Source of the DNA: Mitsuaria sp. WAJ17
Lineage (GTDB): Bacteria > Pseudomonadota > Gammaproteobacteria > Burkholderiales > Burkholderiaceae_C
NCBI RefSeq assembly: GCF_014174515.1
Contig: NZ_JACJUG010000008.1
Location: 124,001 to 188,000, forward strand
Direction: 5' to 3'
DNA: 64,000 nt
Below, piece by piece: positions 30,993 to 41,327 of this stretch (position 1 is its first letter; each line of letters opens with the position of its first letter). The position numbers were made by a program, and so were the translations under genes. The notes under the pieces were generated by a model. The model searched no databases and was not told where the DNA came from. It saw only the letters and a program-made list of their open reading frames with translations.

Positions 30993-32342
30993 ATGAGCCA
31001 CGCCGCCCAAGACCCCCGCATCGCCTCGCTCTACGCCGAGCACATCCAGACCTGCCAGGCCCGCGCCGAGCGTGCGCTGAGCCTCAGCGGCCACGAGGCC
31101 CTGCTGATCGCTTCGGGCGTCGAGAAGTACGCCTTCCTGGACGACCGCCCCTACCTCTTCCAGCCCAATCCGCACTTCAAGGCCTGGCTGCCCCTGGTCG
31201 CCCATCCCTACAGCTGGCTGCTGGTGCGCCCCGGCGCGAAACCTTTGCTGGTGTACTACCAGCCGGACGACTACTGGCACGTGCCACCCGCGCCGCCTGC
31301 CGGCCACTGGGTGGACCAGGTCGAGCTGCGCGTGATCAGTGAGCCTGAGCAGGCGCTGCAGCACCTCCCGACGGACCTCAGCCGCCTGGCCATCGTTGGC
31401 GAGCCTGATGCCGCCCTGCAGCACCTGGTGCCCAACAATCCCGAGGCCCTCGTCCACAGCTTGCACTGGGCCCGCGCCTGCAAGACGCCTTATGAGCTGC
31501 AGTGCCTTCGCGAGGCCTCGCGCCATGGCGCCCGCGCACATCTGGCTGCGCGCGACGCCTTCCTAGCGGGCGGCTCCGAGGCCGAGATCCACCGCGCCTA
31601 TCTGATCGCCGCAGGCCACACCGACCGCGACCTGCCCTACAGCAATATCGTGGCCCTCAATGAGCATGCCGCCGTGCTGCACTACCAGTATCAGGACACC
31701 GCTCGCCCCGCGAAGCATCGCTCTCTGCTGGTGGATGCGGGCGCGCAGGTGGCGGGTTATGCCTCGGACATCACTCGAACCTGGACCCTCGGCGATGCCG
31801 ACAGCGCCGAGTTCGACGCCCTGCTGGCGGCCATGGAGTCGGCACAGCTGGCCCTGGTCGATGGGGTCCGACAGGGCGTGGACTACCGCGACATCCACCT
31901 CAGCACCCACCGCCACATCGCCCGCATCCTGCGCGAGCAGCAGCTGGTGTCCATGAGCGAGGAAGCGATGCTGGCCGAGCGCGTGACCAGCATCTTCTTC
32001 CCGCATGGCATCGGCCACTTCCTGGGACTGCAGGTGCATGACGTGGGCGGCTTCATGGCGAGCGAGGCGGGTGGTACGCGCAGCAAGCCCGAGGGGCATC
32101 CCTATCTGCGACTGACCCGCGACCTGGCCGCCGGCATGTGCGTGACCATCGAGCCGGGCCTCTACTTCATCCCCACGCTGCTGAACCAGCTGCGAGGCGC
32201 GCCGGCCGCCCAGGCCGTGGATTGGGCGAAGGTGGAGCGTCTGGCCCGCTTCGGCGGCATCCGCATCGAGGACGACGTGGTGTGCCGCGCCGACGGTGCG
32301 CCGGAGAACCTCACGCGCGACGCCTTCGCCGCGCTGGCCTGA
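30993..32342 (+). CDS. pepQ: Xaa-Pro dipeptidase
   Basis: 449 residues from ATG 30993 (MSHAAQDPRIASLY), close to E. coli PepQ. The M24 metal ligands are visible: DAGAQVAGYASDITRTW (two Asp), HGIGHFLGLQVHDVGG (His), VTIEPGLYF (Glu) and IRIEDDVV (Glu). It hydrolyses dipeptides with C-terminal proline in the cytosol using a dinuclear metal centre. The frame is open upstream to 30870, but that would overlap the cyclo-ligase gene and lacks similarity. Convergent with the FemAB gene. Confidence 0.92.
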   Translation: MSHAAQDPRIASLYAEHIQTCQARAERALSLSGHEALLIASGVEKYAFLDDRPYLFQPNPHFKAWLPLVAHPYSWLLVRPGAKPLLVYYQPDDYWHVPPAPPAGHWVDQVELRVISEPEQALQHLPTDLSRLAIVGEPDAALQHLVPNNPEALVHSLHWARACKTPYELQCLREASRHGARAHLAARDAFLAGGSEAEIHRAYLIAAGHTDRDLPYSNIVALNEHAAVLHYQYQDTARPAKHRSLLVDAGAQVAGYASDITRTWTLGDADSAEFDALLAAMESAQLALVDGVRQGVDYRDIHLSTHRHIARILREQQLVSMSEEAMLAERVTSIFFPHGIGHFLGLQVHDVGGFMASEAGGTRSKPEGHPYLRLTRDLAAGMCVTIEPGLYFIPTLLNQLRGAPAAQAVDWAKVERLARFGGIRIEDDVVCRADGAPENLTRDAFAALA

Positions 32343-32351
32343 ATCCGGTCG

Positions 32352-33395
32352 TCAGGGAATGCCGCGAACGATGTGCGGCCCCAGCAGGCTGCTGAACCAC
32401 ACGGGCAGCTTCTGCCAGGCCCGCACCAGCAGGGCGAACTTGCCGTTGCTGGGGCGGGCGTCGCCCACGGAGCCCTTGAAGGAGTGGTACTGCCAGAAGG
32501 CCGGATGGGCCACGGCGCCCCATTGCTGCTTGAACTTGTAGGTGCCGCTGTCCACGGTGCTGCGGCCGAAGTCGAACAGGGGCTGGCCGCGCTGGATGCT
32601 GCGTTCCAGCACGCGCCAGTACATCAGCACATTGACACTGAGGTGGTTGTACTCGCGTAGCGCGCTGGCACTGGGGATCAGGGTGCAGCCCGGTGCATGC
32701 AGCAGGAAGCCCGCCGCCACCGCGCGACCCTCGTGGCGCAGTACAGCGACCTCGGCCTCTGCGGGGAACTGGGCCAGCATGTGCGCGAAGAGGGCGCGGC
32801 CGTAGGGCGGCGTGCCCAGGTCGCGCATATTGCGCGCGAAGACCCGGTAGAACTCGTCCAGCAGATCCTCGCGGCCGAAGGCCACGCTGAAGCGTGCATC
32901 GGACAGTGGCTTGCGGATCTGGCTGCGCAGCTTGGACTTGATGCCCTTCTCCCACAGTAGCTCCGGCGTGGCAGGCAGGGGCAGGCGCATGTGGACCTTC
33001 TCGGTCACCAGGGCATTGAAGGCCGGGTGCTGGAGCTGGCGCTCATGGCGCAGCTCCAGGTGCTTGACGTCCAGGCGCTTCGCCAGCTCGACGGCCGCCT
33101 CGACCAGCCTTGCCTCGTCTTGCGGGCGGTCGGCCAGCACGCCTCCCGTGTTGAGGTAGGGTTGACTCACCAGGTAGCGGCCGAAGATGGGGCCGCTGAC
33201 CAGCTGCAGGGGCAAGGCACCGACGATGGCCTCGCCGCGGGTCAGCCACAGGAAGTGCGGCTCGTGGCGCAGTGCGCGCTGCAGGACTGTCGACCACTCT
33301 TGGCGCAGGTGGAAACCGTCATAGCCGAAACGCTGCAGGTATGCGTTCCAGCCGGCGGGCGGCTGCTGGGCCTGGTGCAGGGTCGTGTCGGGCAT
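32352..33395 (-). CDS. FemAB-like protein of the XrtA/PEP-CTERM type
   Basis: 347 residues with a GNAT/FemAB fold: RFGYDGFHLRQEW at the start, LWEKGIKSKLRSQIRKPLSDA in the middle, and the C-terminal PLFDFGRSTVDSGTYKFKQQWG, which is characteristic of the FemAB family associated with the exosortase XrtA/PEP-CTERM system. These proteins are thought to act in exopolysaccharide or envelope assembly as aminoacyl- or acyl-transferases; the exact reaction is unknown. A PEP-CTERM substrate protein is encoded at 50378-51469, supporting an exosortase elsewhere in the genome. Downstream pepQ is convergent. Confidence 0.82.
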   Translation of the reverse strand: MPDTTLHQAQQPPAGWNAYLQRFGYDGFHLRQEWSTVLQRALRHEPHFLWLTRGEAIVGALPLQLVSGPIFGRYLVSQPYLNTGGVLADRPQDEARLVEAAVELAKRLDVKHLELRHERQLQHPAFNALVTEKVHMRLPLPATPELLWEKGIKSKLRSQIRKPLSDARFSVAFGREDLLDEFYRVFARNMRDLGTPPYGRALFAHMLAQFPAEAEVAVLRHEGRAVAAGFLLHAPGCTLIPSASALREYNHLSVNVLMYWRVLERSIQRGQPLFDFGRSTVDSGTYKFKQQWGAVAHPAFWQYHSFKGSVGDARPSNGKFALLVRAWQKLPVWFSSLLGPHIVRGIP

Positions 33396-33493
33396 GCGTG
33401 TGGGGGCGGCGGGTGCGGTGAATGGCCCCGCATCCTATGCGATCGCCCCCCTGCGCTGCACCGCCCGACTCAGTGTCTGCGGTGTGCAGACGT

Positions 33494-33527
33494 AAAAAGG
33501 CCGCCGGGCCCAGCCGGGCACGGCGGC
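33494..33527 (-). terminator. Rho-independent terminator of the ompW-like gene
   Basis: Read on the minus strand, GCCGCCG and CGGCGGC (within 33500-33527) pair and extend inward with GCCC/GGGC, followed by five T. It lies about 43 bases after the ompW stop. Confidence 0.82.
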
Positions 33528-33569
33528 ACAAAACAAAGAGGATTGCTCAGAACAAGGCGGGGGACTCGC

Positions 33570-34190
33570 TCAGAAGCGGAAGCCCAGGCCCACGCCCACC
33601 AGCAGCGGATCAACCTTGAACTTGCCGACTTCGGTACCCTTGGCGTAGACCTTGGTGCCGATCTGCACCTTCTTGACGTCCACGTTCAGGTACAGGTTCT
33701 TGCTGATCTCGTAGTCGAAACCGAGCTGGAAGGACAGGCCCAGGCTGGTGTGCTTGACGCTGGGCGACAGGGCGGTGTCCACGGCCGGGGCGAATTCCAC
33801 GTTCGAGAAGATCGTGTAGTTCAGGCCGGCGCCCACGTAGGGGCGGAAAGTGGCGTTGGGGGCGAAGTGGTACTGCAGGCTCAGGGTGGGCGGCAGGTGC
33901 TTCAGGGTGCCGATCTCCTTGCCGCCGGCTGACAGGGTGTGCTTCTGCGGATAGGTCAGGATCAGCTCAGCGGCCAGGTTGGGGCTGAAGAAGTAGCTGA
34001 AGTCGACTTCGGGGATGACCTTGTTGTTGACACTCAGGTCCAGGCCGGTCGTGTCCTTGTTGGCCGAGTCGAGGTTCACGGCACGCACGCGCATCATCCA
34101 CGGGCTTTCAGCGCCCGGGGCGGCCTGGGCGGCAAAGGCGCCAGCGGCCAGGGTGGTGGCGATCAGGGTGCGTGCAACAAGCTTGCTCAT
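33570..34190 (-). CDS. ompW: OmpW family outer membrane protein
   Basis: 206 residues with a signal peptide cut near AAQA-APG. Amphipathic strands typical of the eight-stranded OmpW barrel are visible (SPWMMRVRAVNLD; YFFSPNLAAELILTYPQKH; FRPYVGAGLNYTIFSN), ending in the outer-membrane signature VGVGLGFRF with terminal Phe. It forms a small hydrophobic channel in the outer membrane. Monocistronic, with its own terminator. The upstream 140 bases hold the promoter, but no confident boxes are seen. Confidence 0.93.
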   Translation of the reverse strand: MSKLVARTLIATTLAAGAFAAQAAPGAESPWMMRVRAVNLDSANKDTTGLDLSVNNKVIPEVDFSYFFSPNLAAELILTYPQKHTLSAGGKEIGTLKHLPPTLSLQYHFAPNATFRPYVGAGLNYTIFSNVEFAPAVDTALSPSVKHTSLGLSFQLGFDYEISKNLYLNVDVKKVQIGTKVYAKGTEVGKFKVDPLLVGVGLGFRF

Positions 34191-34339
34191 CTCAATAGCT
34201 CCTTCAATGAATGGGAACGTTTCCCGATGAAGCTATTGGAGAGGTGGCGCCAGGGTTATCCCTTGATGTGACACAAATGCGAGGGCGCCATGCCCCCGCG
34301 ATTCATGTGGACTCTAGGGCGACTTGATCCGCCGCAAGG

Positions 34340-35197
34340 TCATGCGCCCAGACCGAGGCGTTTGCACAACTCCAGCACCAGGGCGCTCTGGTTGAGCGTA
34401 TAGAAGTGGATGCCCGGTGCGCCGCCGGCGATCAGGCGTTCGCACACACGGGTGACCACGTCCAGGCCGAAGGCGCGGATGGAGGCCGTATCGTCCATGA
34501 AGCCTTCCATCTTCAGCGCGACCCAGCGGGGGATCTCGATGCCGTCGCGAGCCGCGAACTGCGCGATGCGGCCGTAGTTGTGGAAGGGCATGATGCCCGG
34601 CACGATGGGCGCCGTGACGCCCAGCTTGCGGGCCTCGTCCACGAAGTGGAAGTAGGCGTCCGGATTGAAGAAGAACTGTGTGATGGCTCCGCTGGCGCCG
34701 GCCTTCATCTTGTCGGCGAAGTGCTGCAGGTCGCGGGCGGCATACCGCTGCTGTGGGTGGTATTCGGGGTAGGCGGCGACCTCGATCTGCCAGTCGGCGC
34801 CCTGCGTCTCGCGGATGAACTGCACCAATTCCGCGGCATAGCGGAATTCACCGGCGGTGGCCGTGCCGCTGGGCAGGTCGCCGCGCAGGGCGACGACACG
34901 GCGGATGTCCTGCGCCCGGTACGTGGCCAGGATCTCGGCGATGTTCTCGCGGGTCGAGCCTACGCAGGAGAGGTGTGGCGCGGCCTCGTGGCCGGCGGCG
35001 GCGATCTCGCTCACGGTGGCCAGGGTCTTCTCGCGCGTGGAGCCGCCGGCGCCGTAGGTGACGCTGAAGTAGTGCGGACGCACGGCACTCAGTTCCTGCA
35101 CGACGGTGCGCAGCTTTTCGGTGCCCACGGGCGTGTTGGGGGGGAAGAACTCGAAGCTGACCGGCGGCCTGGCCGCGGGGATGTTTGCTTGGCTCAT
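34340..35197 (-). CDS. metF: methylenetetrahydrofolate reductase
   Basis: 285 residues from ATG 35197, which has its own AGGAAAGG Shine-Dalgarno. The TIM-barrel flavoprotein motifs are present: VSFEFFPPNTP, VTYGAGGSTRE, RVVALRGDLPSG, ITQFFFNPDAYFHFVDEA and the C-terminal GIHFYTLN. It reduces 5,10-methylene-THF to 5-methyl-THF for methionine synthesis. In this sequence the upstream tlyA frame runs into metF without a stop because of an eight-C tract, so the two read as one 545-residue frame. It lies in the ahcY-tlyA-metF methyl-cycle unit under an SAH riboswitch. Confidence 0.95.
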   Translation of the reverse strand: MSQANIPAARPPVSFEFFPPNTPVGTEKLRTVVQELSAVRPHYFSVTYGAGGSTREKTLATVSEIAAAGHEAAPHLSCVGSTRENIAEILATYRAQDIRRVVALRGDLPSGTATAGEFRYAAELVQFIRETQGADWQIEVAAYPEYHPQQRYAARDLQHFADKMKAGASGAITQFFFNPDAYFHFVDEARKLGVTAPIVPGIMPFHNYGRIAQFAARDGIEIPRWVALKMEGFMDDTASIRAFGLDVVTRVCERLIAGGAPGIHFYTLNQSALVLELCKRLGLGA

Positions 35198-35977
35198 GGC
35201 GATGCCTTTCCTGTGGCTGCGGGGGGGGCCGCTGGTCTTGCGGGCCCACAGAAAGAATTCCGTGTTGCCATCACCGCCGGTGATGGCGCTGCTGAAGTAG
35301 CCCTGCACGTGCCAGCCCAATCCTTGAGCGGTCGTGCGGACCTGTTGTTCCAGTTGAGGGAATAGGGCCGGGTCCTTGACCAGGCCGCCCCTGGAGAGGG
35401 CCTTGGGGCCCAACTCGAACTGCGGCTTGATCAGGAGCAAGACCTGACCCTCCGGGGCCAGCCAGGGGTCTAGCTGGGCGAAGGCGCCGATCATGGAGAT
35501 GAAGCTCAGGTCCCCCACGATCAGCGGGAAGCCGCCCGGCGGCGCGTGGGCAGGCAGGGCGGATCCGGCCAGCTCGCGCACATGCAGGCCTTCGAGCGCG
35601 GTGACGCGCACATCGGCCTGCAAGGCGGCATGCAGCTGCCCATGCCCCACGTCCACGCCCACGATGCGGGCGGCGCCGTGCTTGAGGAGGCAGTCGGTGA
35701 AGCCGCCGGTGCTCTGGCCCATGTCCAGCACCGTGAGGCCTTGCACCGCGATGCCGCTGGCCTGCAGCGCGCCTTCCAGCTTCAAGCCCCCGCGCGAGAC
35801 ATAGCGCAGCTCCGCGTCGTCCGTCACTGCCAGCACCTCGTGCTCGCCCACGTCCTCGCCCGCTTTCCTCACCTTCGCTCCGGATGCCCGCAGCACAGCG
35901 CCCCGCTCGATCAGCCGCTGGGCGGCCGAGCGCGTGGGCGCGAGTTGCAGGGTCATGAGGCGTTGATCGGCGCGCAT
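35198..35977 (-). CDS. tlyA: TlyA family rRNA 2'-O-methyltransferase, reads into metF without a stop
   Basis: About 260 residues before the metF start. An S4 RNA-binding domain occupies 1-60 (MRADQRLMTLQLAPTRSAAQ), followed by a FtsJ-like SAM methyltransferase with LDMGQSTGGFTDCLL, VGVDVGHGQLH, PLIVGDLSFISM and LLLIKPQFELG. TlyA-type enzymes methylate rRNA (16S and/or 23S) at ribose 2'-OH. The frame passes through eight C residues (G-run at 35221-35228 on the plus strand) into metF. One C fewer would end tlyA at a TGA overlapping the metF ATG, the normal coupled layout, so an indel in the read or real slippage is likely. Confidence 0.88.
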
Positions 35978-36103
35978 CGAGAAAGTGCGGGGCTTGGGGT
36001 GTCGTCAGAGGGCTCGGTGGTGCCGGGCGTAGCGAGCGGACTTCAGACTAGGCGCGGGAGGACCCGCAACGACGCATGAAGTTCGCGCAGTAGCCCGCAG
36101 AGA

Positions 36104-37525
<1,422 letters not shown>

Positions 37526-37610
37526 GGGCAGGCTCCTTCATGGTCTGAAGCCGCGGACGCCAGGGGAGGGGAGTCGACGAGGACACGATCACCCCAGGCC
37601 TGACGGCAGC

Positions 37611-37722
37611 GGGTGAGCGCGGTTGCAAGGGGTCAGCTCCAGGGTGTGGAGCTTCGACCGGTTCCGAGCCTGGCCTTCTGCCGCCCATTGCAGGCGATGA
37701 AGGTTGCAACGCTCCTCGGATC
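37611..37722 (-). promoter_or_regulatory. SAH riboswitch controlling ahcY
   Basis: On the minus strand the conserved landmarks of the SAH riboswitch occur in order: CCGAGGAGCGTTGCAACC, then AGGCTCGG, which pairs with the CCGAG of the first block, then TTGCAACCGCGCTCACC closing the pseudoknot-type core. This RNA class binds S-adenosylhomocysteine and switches on ahcY and methyl-cycle genes in proteobacteria, especially betaproteobacteria. The position about 85 bases before the ahcY start is as expected. A covariance-model search for this family would confirm it. Confidence 0.87.
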
Positions 37723-37786
37723 AGCGCGGATTGTAGAGGCTGCGCGCGGTGAGGTGCGTGAATTTGGGCCAGGACGATGCGGTAAT

Positions 37787-38905
37787 TCAGCCTTCGCCCG
37801 CGCCGTCTTCCAGGCCCAGGAAGCGCGACAGATGCGTCAGGGCCTCGCCCAACGCCTCCTCGAAGCGCGCATCGCGCGGGCGTTCGCCGATGAAGCCGGT
37901 CTCGCACTGCAGCCGGCCATCAAGCACCTTGAGGTTGGCCCAGCCGGGGATCTCCTCGCCCCAGAGAAGGGGCAGGGCGTAGTGCCCCATCTTGCGCCGG
38001 GCGGCCGGCGTGTACGCCTCGAAGCGGTAGGGCCAGCCCCAGAACAGCTCGAAGCGGTGGCGGTCCCACACGACCGGGTCGAAGGGGGCCAGCAGTCGCA
38101 GCGACGCATGGGGCCGGTGGCGGCGCGAACGGGGGTCTTCGTCGGCCGGCCAGAACCAGATCTGCCCCTGGACCTCGGCATGCGGAAAGCGCTGCCGGGC
38201 CATCTTGAGCAGGTGGCGGATCTCGGGCTGCAGCTGTGGGGCTCCGTAGCGCAGCAGGGTGCCCAGGTAGCCGAAGCTGCGCGCGGGCAGCGGGGCGTAG
38301 AGCTTCAGCACCATGTCCAGCAGCGTATCGGCACGGGCGAGGCGGGCGCTGGGGCTGTCGTCTTGGGGCGGGTGCTGCACGGCCTCGTAGACACGCGTGC
38401 CGCTGTCGCGCCGGTGCACGCGCAGCATGCCGCGGTAGTGCATGCCGTCCAGCAGGTGGGTCACGGCATTGGACTGGCCGCCCCAGTAGCCGCGCACCTG
38501 GCCGTGGTCGAACACCGCCTGGACCTGGGCCGGATGCTGCGGCCCGGCCTCGGCGATATGGGCCAGCAGCTCCCCGGCGCGCGCCTGCGTCGGGCGGTCC
38601 CAGGGCTTGCGAGCCGTGCGGGGGTGCATCAGCGCCAGGTGCTCGCGGGGCAGGAAACCATAGTTGACGAAGCAGTCCTCCTCGATGCCCAGACGGCGGT
38701 AGCGGGCCTCGAGTTCGCCGGCACGGTAGTCCTTGACCCGCCAGGCGAGGATCAGGTCCTGGGCCCGCGCAGGCGCTCGCATGGGGTCAGCCTGCACAAA
38801 GCCCAGGCGGCGAATGGCCTGGGGCAGCGTGGTGGGCGTGAAGAGGCTGCGCGCGATGGCGTAACGGCGGAGCTGCTCAAGGCTGGGCGGTCGGGTACGG
38901 CTCAC
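37787..38905 (-). CDS. YcaQ-like DNA glycosylase (winged-helix, HTH_42 family)
   Basis: 372 residues, with LEQLRRYAIARS at the start, LGFVQADPMRAPARAQDL, FLPREHLALMHP and GYWGGQSNAVTHLLDGMHYRGML (shown in parts). It belongs to the AlkZ/YcaQ family of interstrand-crosslink DNA glycosylases; Gln38-Ala39-Asp40 matches the QxD catalytic motif of the YcaQ branch rather than QxQ of AlkZ. It would remove alkylated, possibly crosslinked purines. It precedes the SAH riboswitch-ahcY unit on the same strand, with a gap of 64 bases. Confidence 0.85.
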   Translation of the reverse strand: MSRTRPPSLEQLRRYAIARSLFTPTTLPQAIRRLGFVQADPMRAPARAQDLILAWRVKDYRAGELEARYRRLGIEEDCFVNYGFLPREHLALMHPRTARKPWDRPTQARAGELLAHIAEAGPQHPAQVQAVFDHGQVRGYWGGQSNAVTHLLDGMHYRGMLRVHRRDSGTRVYEAVQHPPQDDSPSARLARADTLLDMVLKLYAPLPARSFGYLGTLLRYGAPQLQPEIRHLLKMARQRFPHAEVQGQIWFWPADEDPRSRRHRPHASLRLLAPFDPVVWDRHRFELFWGWPYRFEAYTPAARRKMGHYALPLLWGEEIPGWANLKVLDGRLQCETGFIGERPRDARFEEALGEALTHLSRFLGLEDGAGEG

Positions 38906-39001
38906 GATGGGCGTCGGTCAGGATGCCGCGCAGCTTGCCTGGCGGCTGTGGTTTTGTACAGTGCTATTTCCCCGGCTTGCCCGATCCGCGGCGGCCCGGA
39001 C

Positions 39002-40012
39002 TCAGCGGCCGCCGCGCAGGGTCTGGCGCTGCTCGTCGGTGTCCATCTGCATCTCGTAGCTGAAGAAGCGGTTCCTGCCGTAGGCCTTGGCGTTGTACAG
39101 CGCGTCGTCGGCGCGCATCAGCAGGCCTTCGGCCGTGGTGGTCTCGTCGGGGATGCAGGTGGTGATGCCGCCAGAGAGCGTGATGTGGCTGGCAATCGGC
39201 GAGTCCGGATGCGGCAGATGGCCCTGCGCCAGGGTGCGCAGCAGGGCGCGGGCGTAGGTCATGGCGCCGGAGCGCGGGGTGTTGGGCAGCAGCAGGGCGA
39301 ACTCCTCGCCGCCATAGCGGGCCGCGCAGTCGGCAGGGCGGCGGCAGAGGTCCTTCAGCAGCCGGGCCACATGGCGCAGGCACTGGTCGCCCTCGACATG
39401 GCCGAGGGCATCGTTGTAGCGCTTGAAATGATCGACATCGCACAGCATGAGCGTGAGCGGTTGGCCACTGCGCCGGGCGGCTGCAAGCTCCTGCTGCAGC
39501 CGGGCGTCGAGGCCGCGGCGGTTCATCAGGCCCGTCAGCGAATCGACCTGGCTGAGCTCGTGCAGCTGGGCATTGGCCTGGCGCAGCTCCTCGGAGACCG
39601 ACACCAGGCGCTGGCGCATGTGCGAAAGCCGCTGCATTGCCCGCAGCTTGGCGTGCAGGATCATGGGCGTGACGGGCTTGACGAGGTAGTCGTCCCCGCC
39701 GGCCTCGATGCCCTTCCAGACGTCGGCGTCCTGGCTGCGCTGCGAGAGGAAGATGATGGGCGTCCAGCCGCCGGGTTCGGCGCCACGCATGGCGCGGGCG
39801 GCCCAGTAGCCGTCCTTATCGGGCATCTCCACGTCCAGCAGGACCAGGTCCGGCCGGTAGCGCTCGAAGAGCTGCAAGCCCCAGTCGGCACTGTCGGCTT
39901 CCAGGACACGGTGCCCGGCACGGTCCAGCTCCGCGGCCAGGGCGACCCGGGTGGCGTTCTGGTCATCGACGATCAGGACGGTCAGAGGGGCGGCTTGGAA
40001 GTGCGTGCTCAT
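39002..40012 (-). CDS. response regulator with GGDEF diguanylate cyclase output
   Basis: 336 residues. A receiver domain (1-128) has phosphoacceptor Asp60 in VLLDVEMPD, Asp16-Asp17 and the Lys in YLVKPV (112). A helical linker (about 125-155) leads to a GGDEF domain with DSLTGLMNRRGLD and active-site GGEEF (234-238). An I-site RPAD (225-228) five residues before it suggests product inhibition. It synthesises cyclic di-GMP on phosphorylation. The cognate kinase is not adjacent; the CheX/CheY pair lies divergently about 300 bases away. Confidence 0.93.
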   Translation of the reverse strand: MSTHFQAAPLTVLIVDDQNATRVALAAELDRAGHRVLEADSADWGLQLFERYRPDLVLLDVEMPDKDGYWAARAMRGAEPGGWTPIIFLSQRSQDADVWKGIEAGGDDYLVKPVTPMILHAKLRAMQRLSHMRQRLVSVSEELRQANAQLHELSQVDSLTGLMNRRGLDARLQQELAAARRSGQPLTLMLCDVDHFKRYNDALGHVEGDQCLRHVARLLKDLCRRPADCAARYGGEEFALLLPNTPRSGAMTYARALLRTLAQGHLPHPDSPIASHITLSGGITTCIPDETTTAEGLLMRADDALYNAKAYGRNRFFSYEMQMDTDEQRQTLRGGR

Positions 40013-40311
40013 GGGGCAAGTGCCGGCGAAAGGCAGGCGTGTAGGGTAGCGTCAGTGTGACCCAGCATCCATGGGGTGCCGGCAAGGCAGTTGCAGTCGC
40101 CGCGAAGGGCGGACCAAAGCCGTGAATCCTGCACGAGGCAGCCCCTGTTCATTCGCCGCTGCAGGCGTAGCATGGGCCGAGGTCCGTGGGGCGCCTGCCG
40201 GCGCCGCTCGGGCCCCGGGCATGCCCCTGGCTGCACCAGGCCGGCATGCCCGCCGTACAAGCCCGATCGCCCCGGCGGTCTTTGCGGACAGGGCCCGACC
40301 CTGCTGAGCCC

Positions 40312-41277
40312 ATGACGGAAACAACGCAACTGGAAGCCAAGGTGCTGCTGCTGGAGCATGAGCCTGAGCAGTACCGGCGGCTGTCCGACTTCTGTGCCCA
40401 GGTGGGTCTGGTCGCCCTGCCTCGCTCCGCAGGGGATGCGTTGCCGACGCTGTCCCAGCACAAGGACCTCGGCGGCGTGCTGCTGGCCGAGAACCTGCCC
40501 TGCGAGGGACCTGACGGACTGACCCTGGCCCGCGCCATCCACAAGCTGCGGCCCGAGCTGCCCATCTTCCTGCGCCGCACCAGCGAGCGCCCGCTGAGCC
40601 CTGAGGAGCAGGCCACGCTGCGCCACGAATGGCGCTCCGGCGAGATGGAGCCGCTGCGCGAGGCCGTGGAACGCGCCATCTTCAGCCTGCGCTACCCGAC
40701 CAGCCTGGTCAACGGCATCGTGCAGCTGACCTGCTCGGCGCTGGGCTCCATGTTTCCCAATGCGCTGGTGATGGCGGAATCGCCCTACGTGGTGCATGAC
40801 CGCATCATCCATGGCGAGGTGTCCACGCTGATCGCCATCGAGAGCACCTGGTGCCGCGGCTACATGATGCTGCAGACCGAGGAGAGCGCCCTTCGCCAGG
40901 GCCTGATCCAGGGCTTCGGCTACGAGGGCGTGGGCGGTGACCTGAACTTCCGCGAGCTCAACAACATGCTGGGCGAGACCACCAACCTGATCTGGGGCGC
41001 TTTCAAGAACCGCTACATCCCGCCCAAGGCCTTTGCCAACCAGCAGACGCAGGTGCCTATCGTGATCAACCACGAGCACAAGTACATCTCGTTTGGCTCG
41101 CAGGATCCGCAGCTGTGCATCCGCTACCAGCTCTCCGACCCCAAGCGGCCGGGCCTGCCGCCCCTGATGATCGTGCAGCGCTTCATCTTCAACCTGCACT
41201 GGTCTCCCGAGGAGTTTGCCGAGTTCGACAGCGCGCCGCCCGATGTGGCGCCGACAGGCGAGCTGGAACTCTTCTGA
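40312..41277 (+). CDS. CheX-domain protein with an N-terminal pseudo-receiver
   Basis: 321 residues from ATG 40312 (MTETTQLEAKVLLLEHE). The first 120 residues follow a receiver-like fold (KVLLLEHEPEQYRRL ... GVLLAENLPCEGPDGLTLARAI), but the phosphoacceptor Asp is replaced (LLAENLP). Residues about 150-310 are a CheX-like domain with RELNNMLGETTNLIWGAFKN, carrying the ExxN pattern of CheC/CheX phosphatases. These dephosphorylate CheY-P. It is followed 51 bases later by a stand-alone CheY-like protein, a likely substrate, in the same operon. Confidence 0.8.
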   Translation: MTETTQLEAKVLLLEHEPEQYRRLSDFCAQVGLVALPRSAGDALPTLSQHKDLGGVLLAENLPCEGPDGLTLARAIHKLRPELPIFLRRTSERPLSPEEQATLRHEWRSGEMEPLREAVERAIFSLRYPTSLVNGIVQLTCSALGSMFPNALVMAESPYVVHDRIIHGEVSTLIAIESTWCRGYMMLQTEESALRQGLIQGFGYEGVGGDLNFRELNNMLGETTNLIWGAFKNRYIPPKAFANQQTQVPIVINHEHKYISFGSQDPQLCIRYQLSDPKRPGLPPLMIVQRFIFNLHWSPEEFAEFDSAPPDVAPTGELELF

Positions 41278-41327
41278 AGACCCTTCCCAACACGCGACTG
41301 AACGAAGTTCCCGAGGAGATCCGCGAT

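Noticed and set aside
37613..40060. An 815-codon open frame on the plus strand
   Set aside because: Antisense to the YcaQ-like and GGDEF genes and to part of the riboswitch; both minus-strand proteins have clear family motifs.
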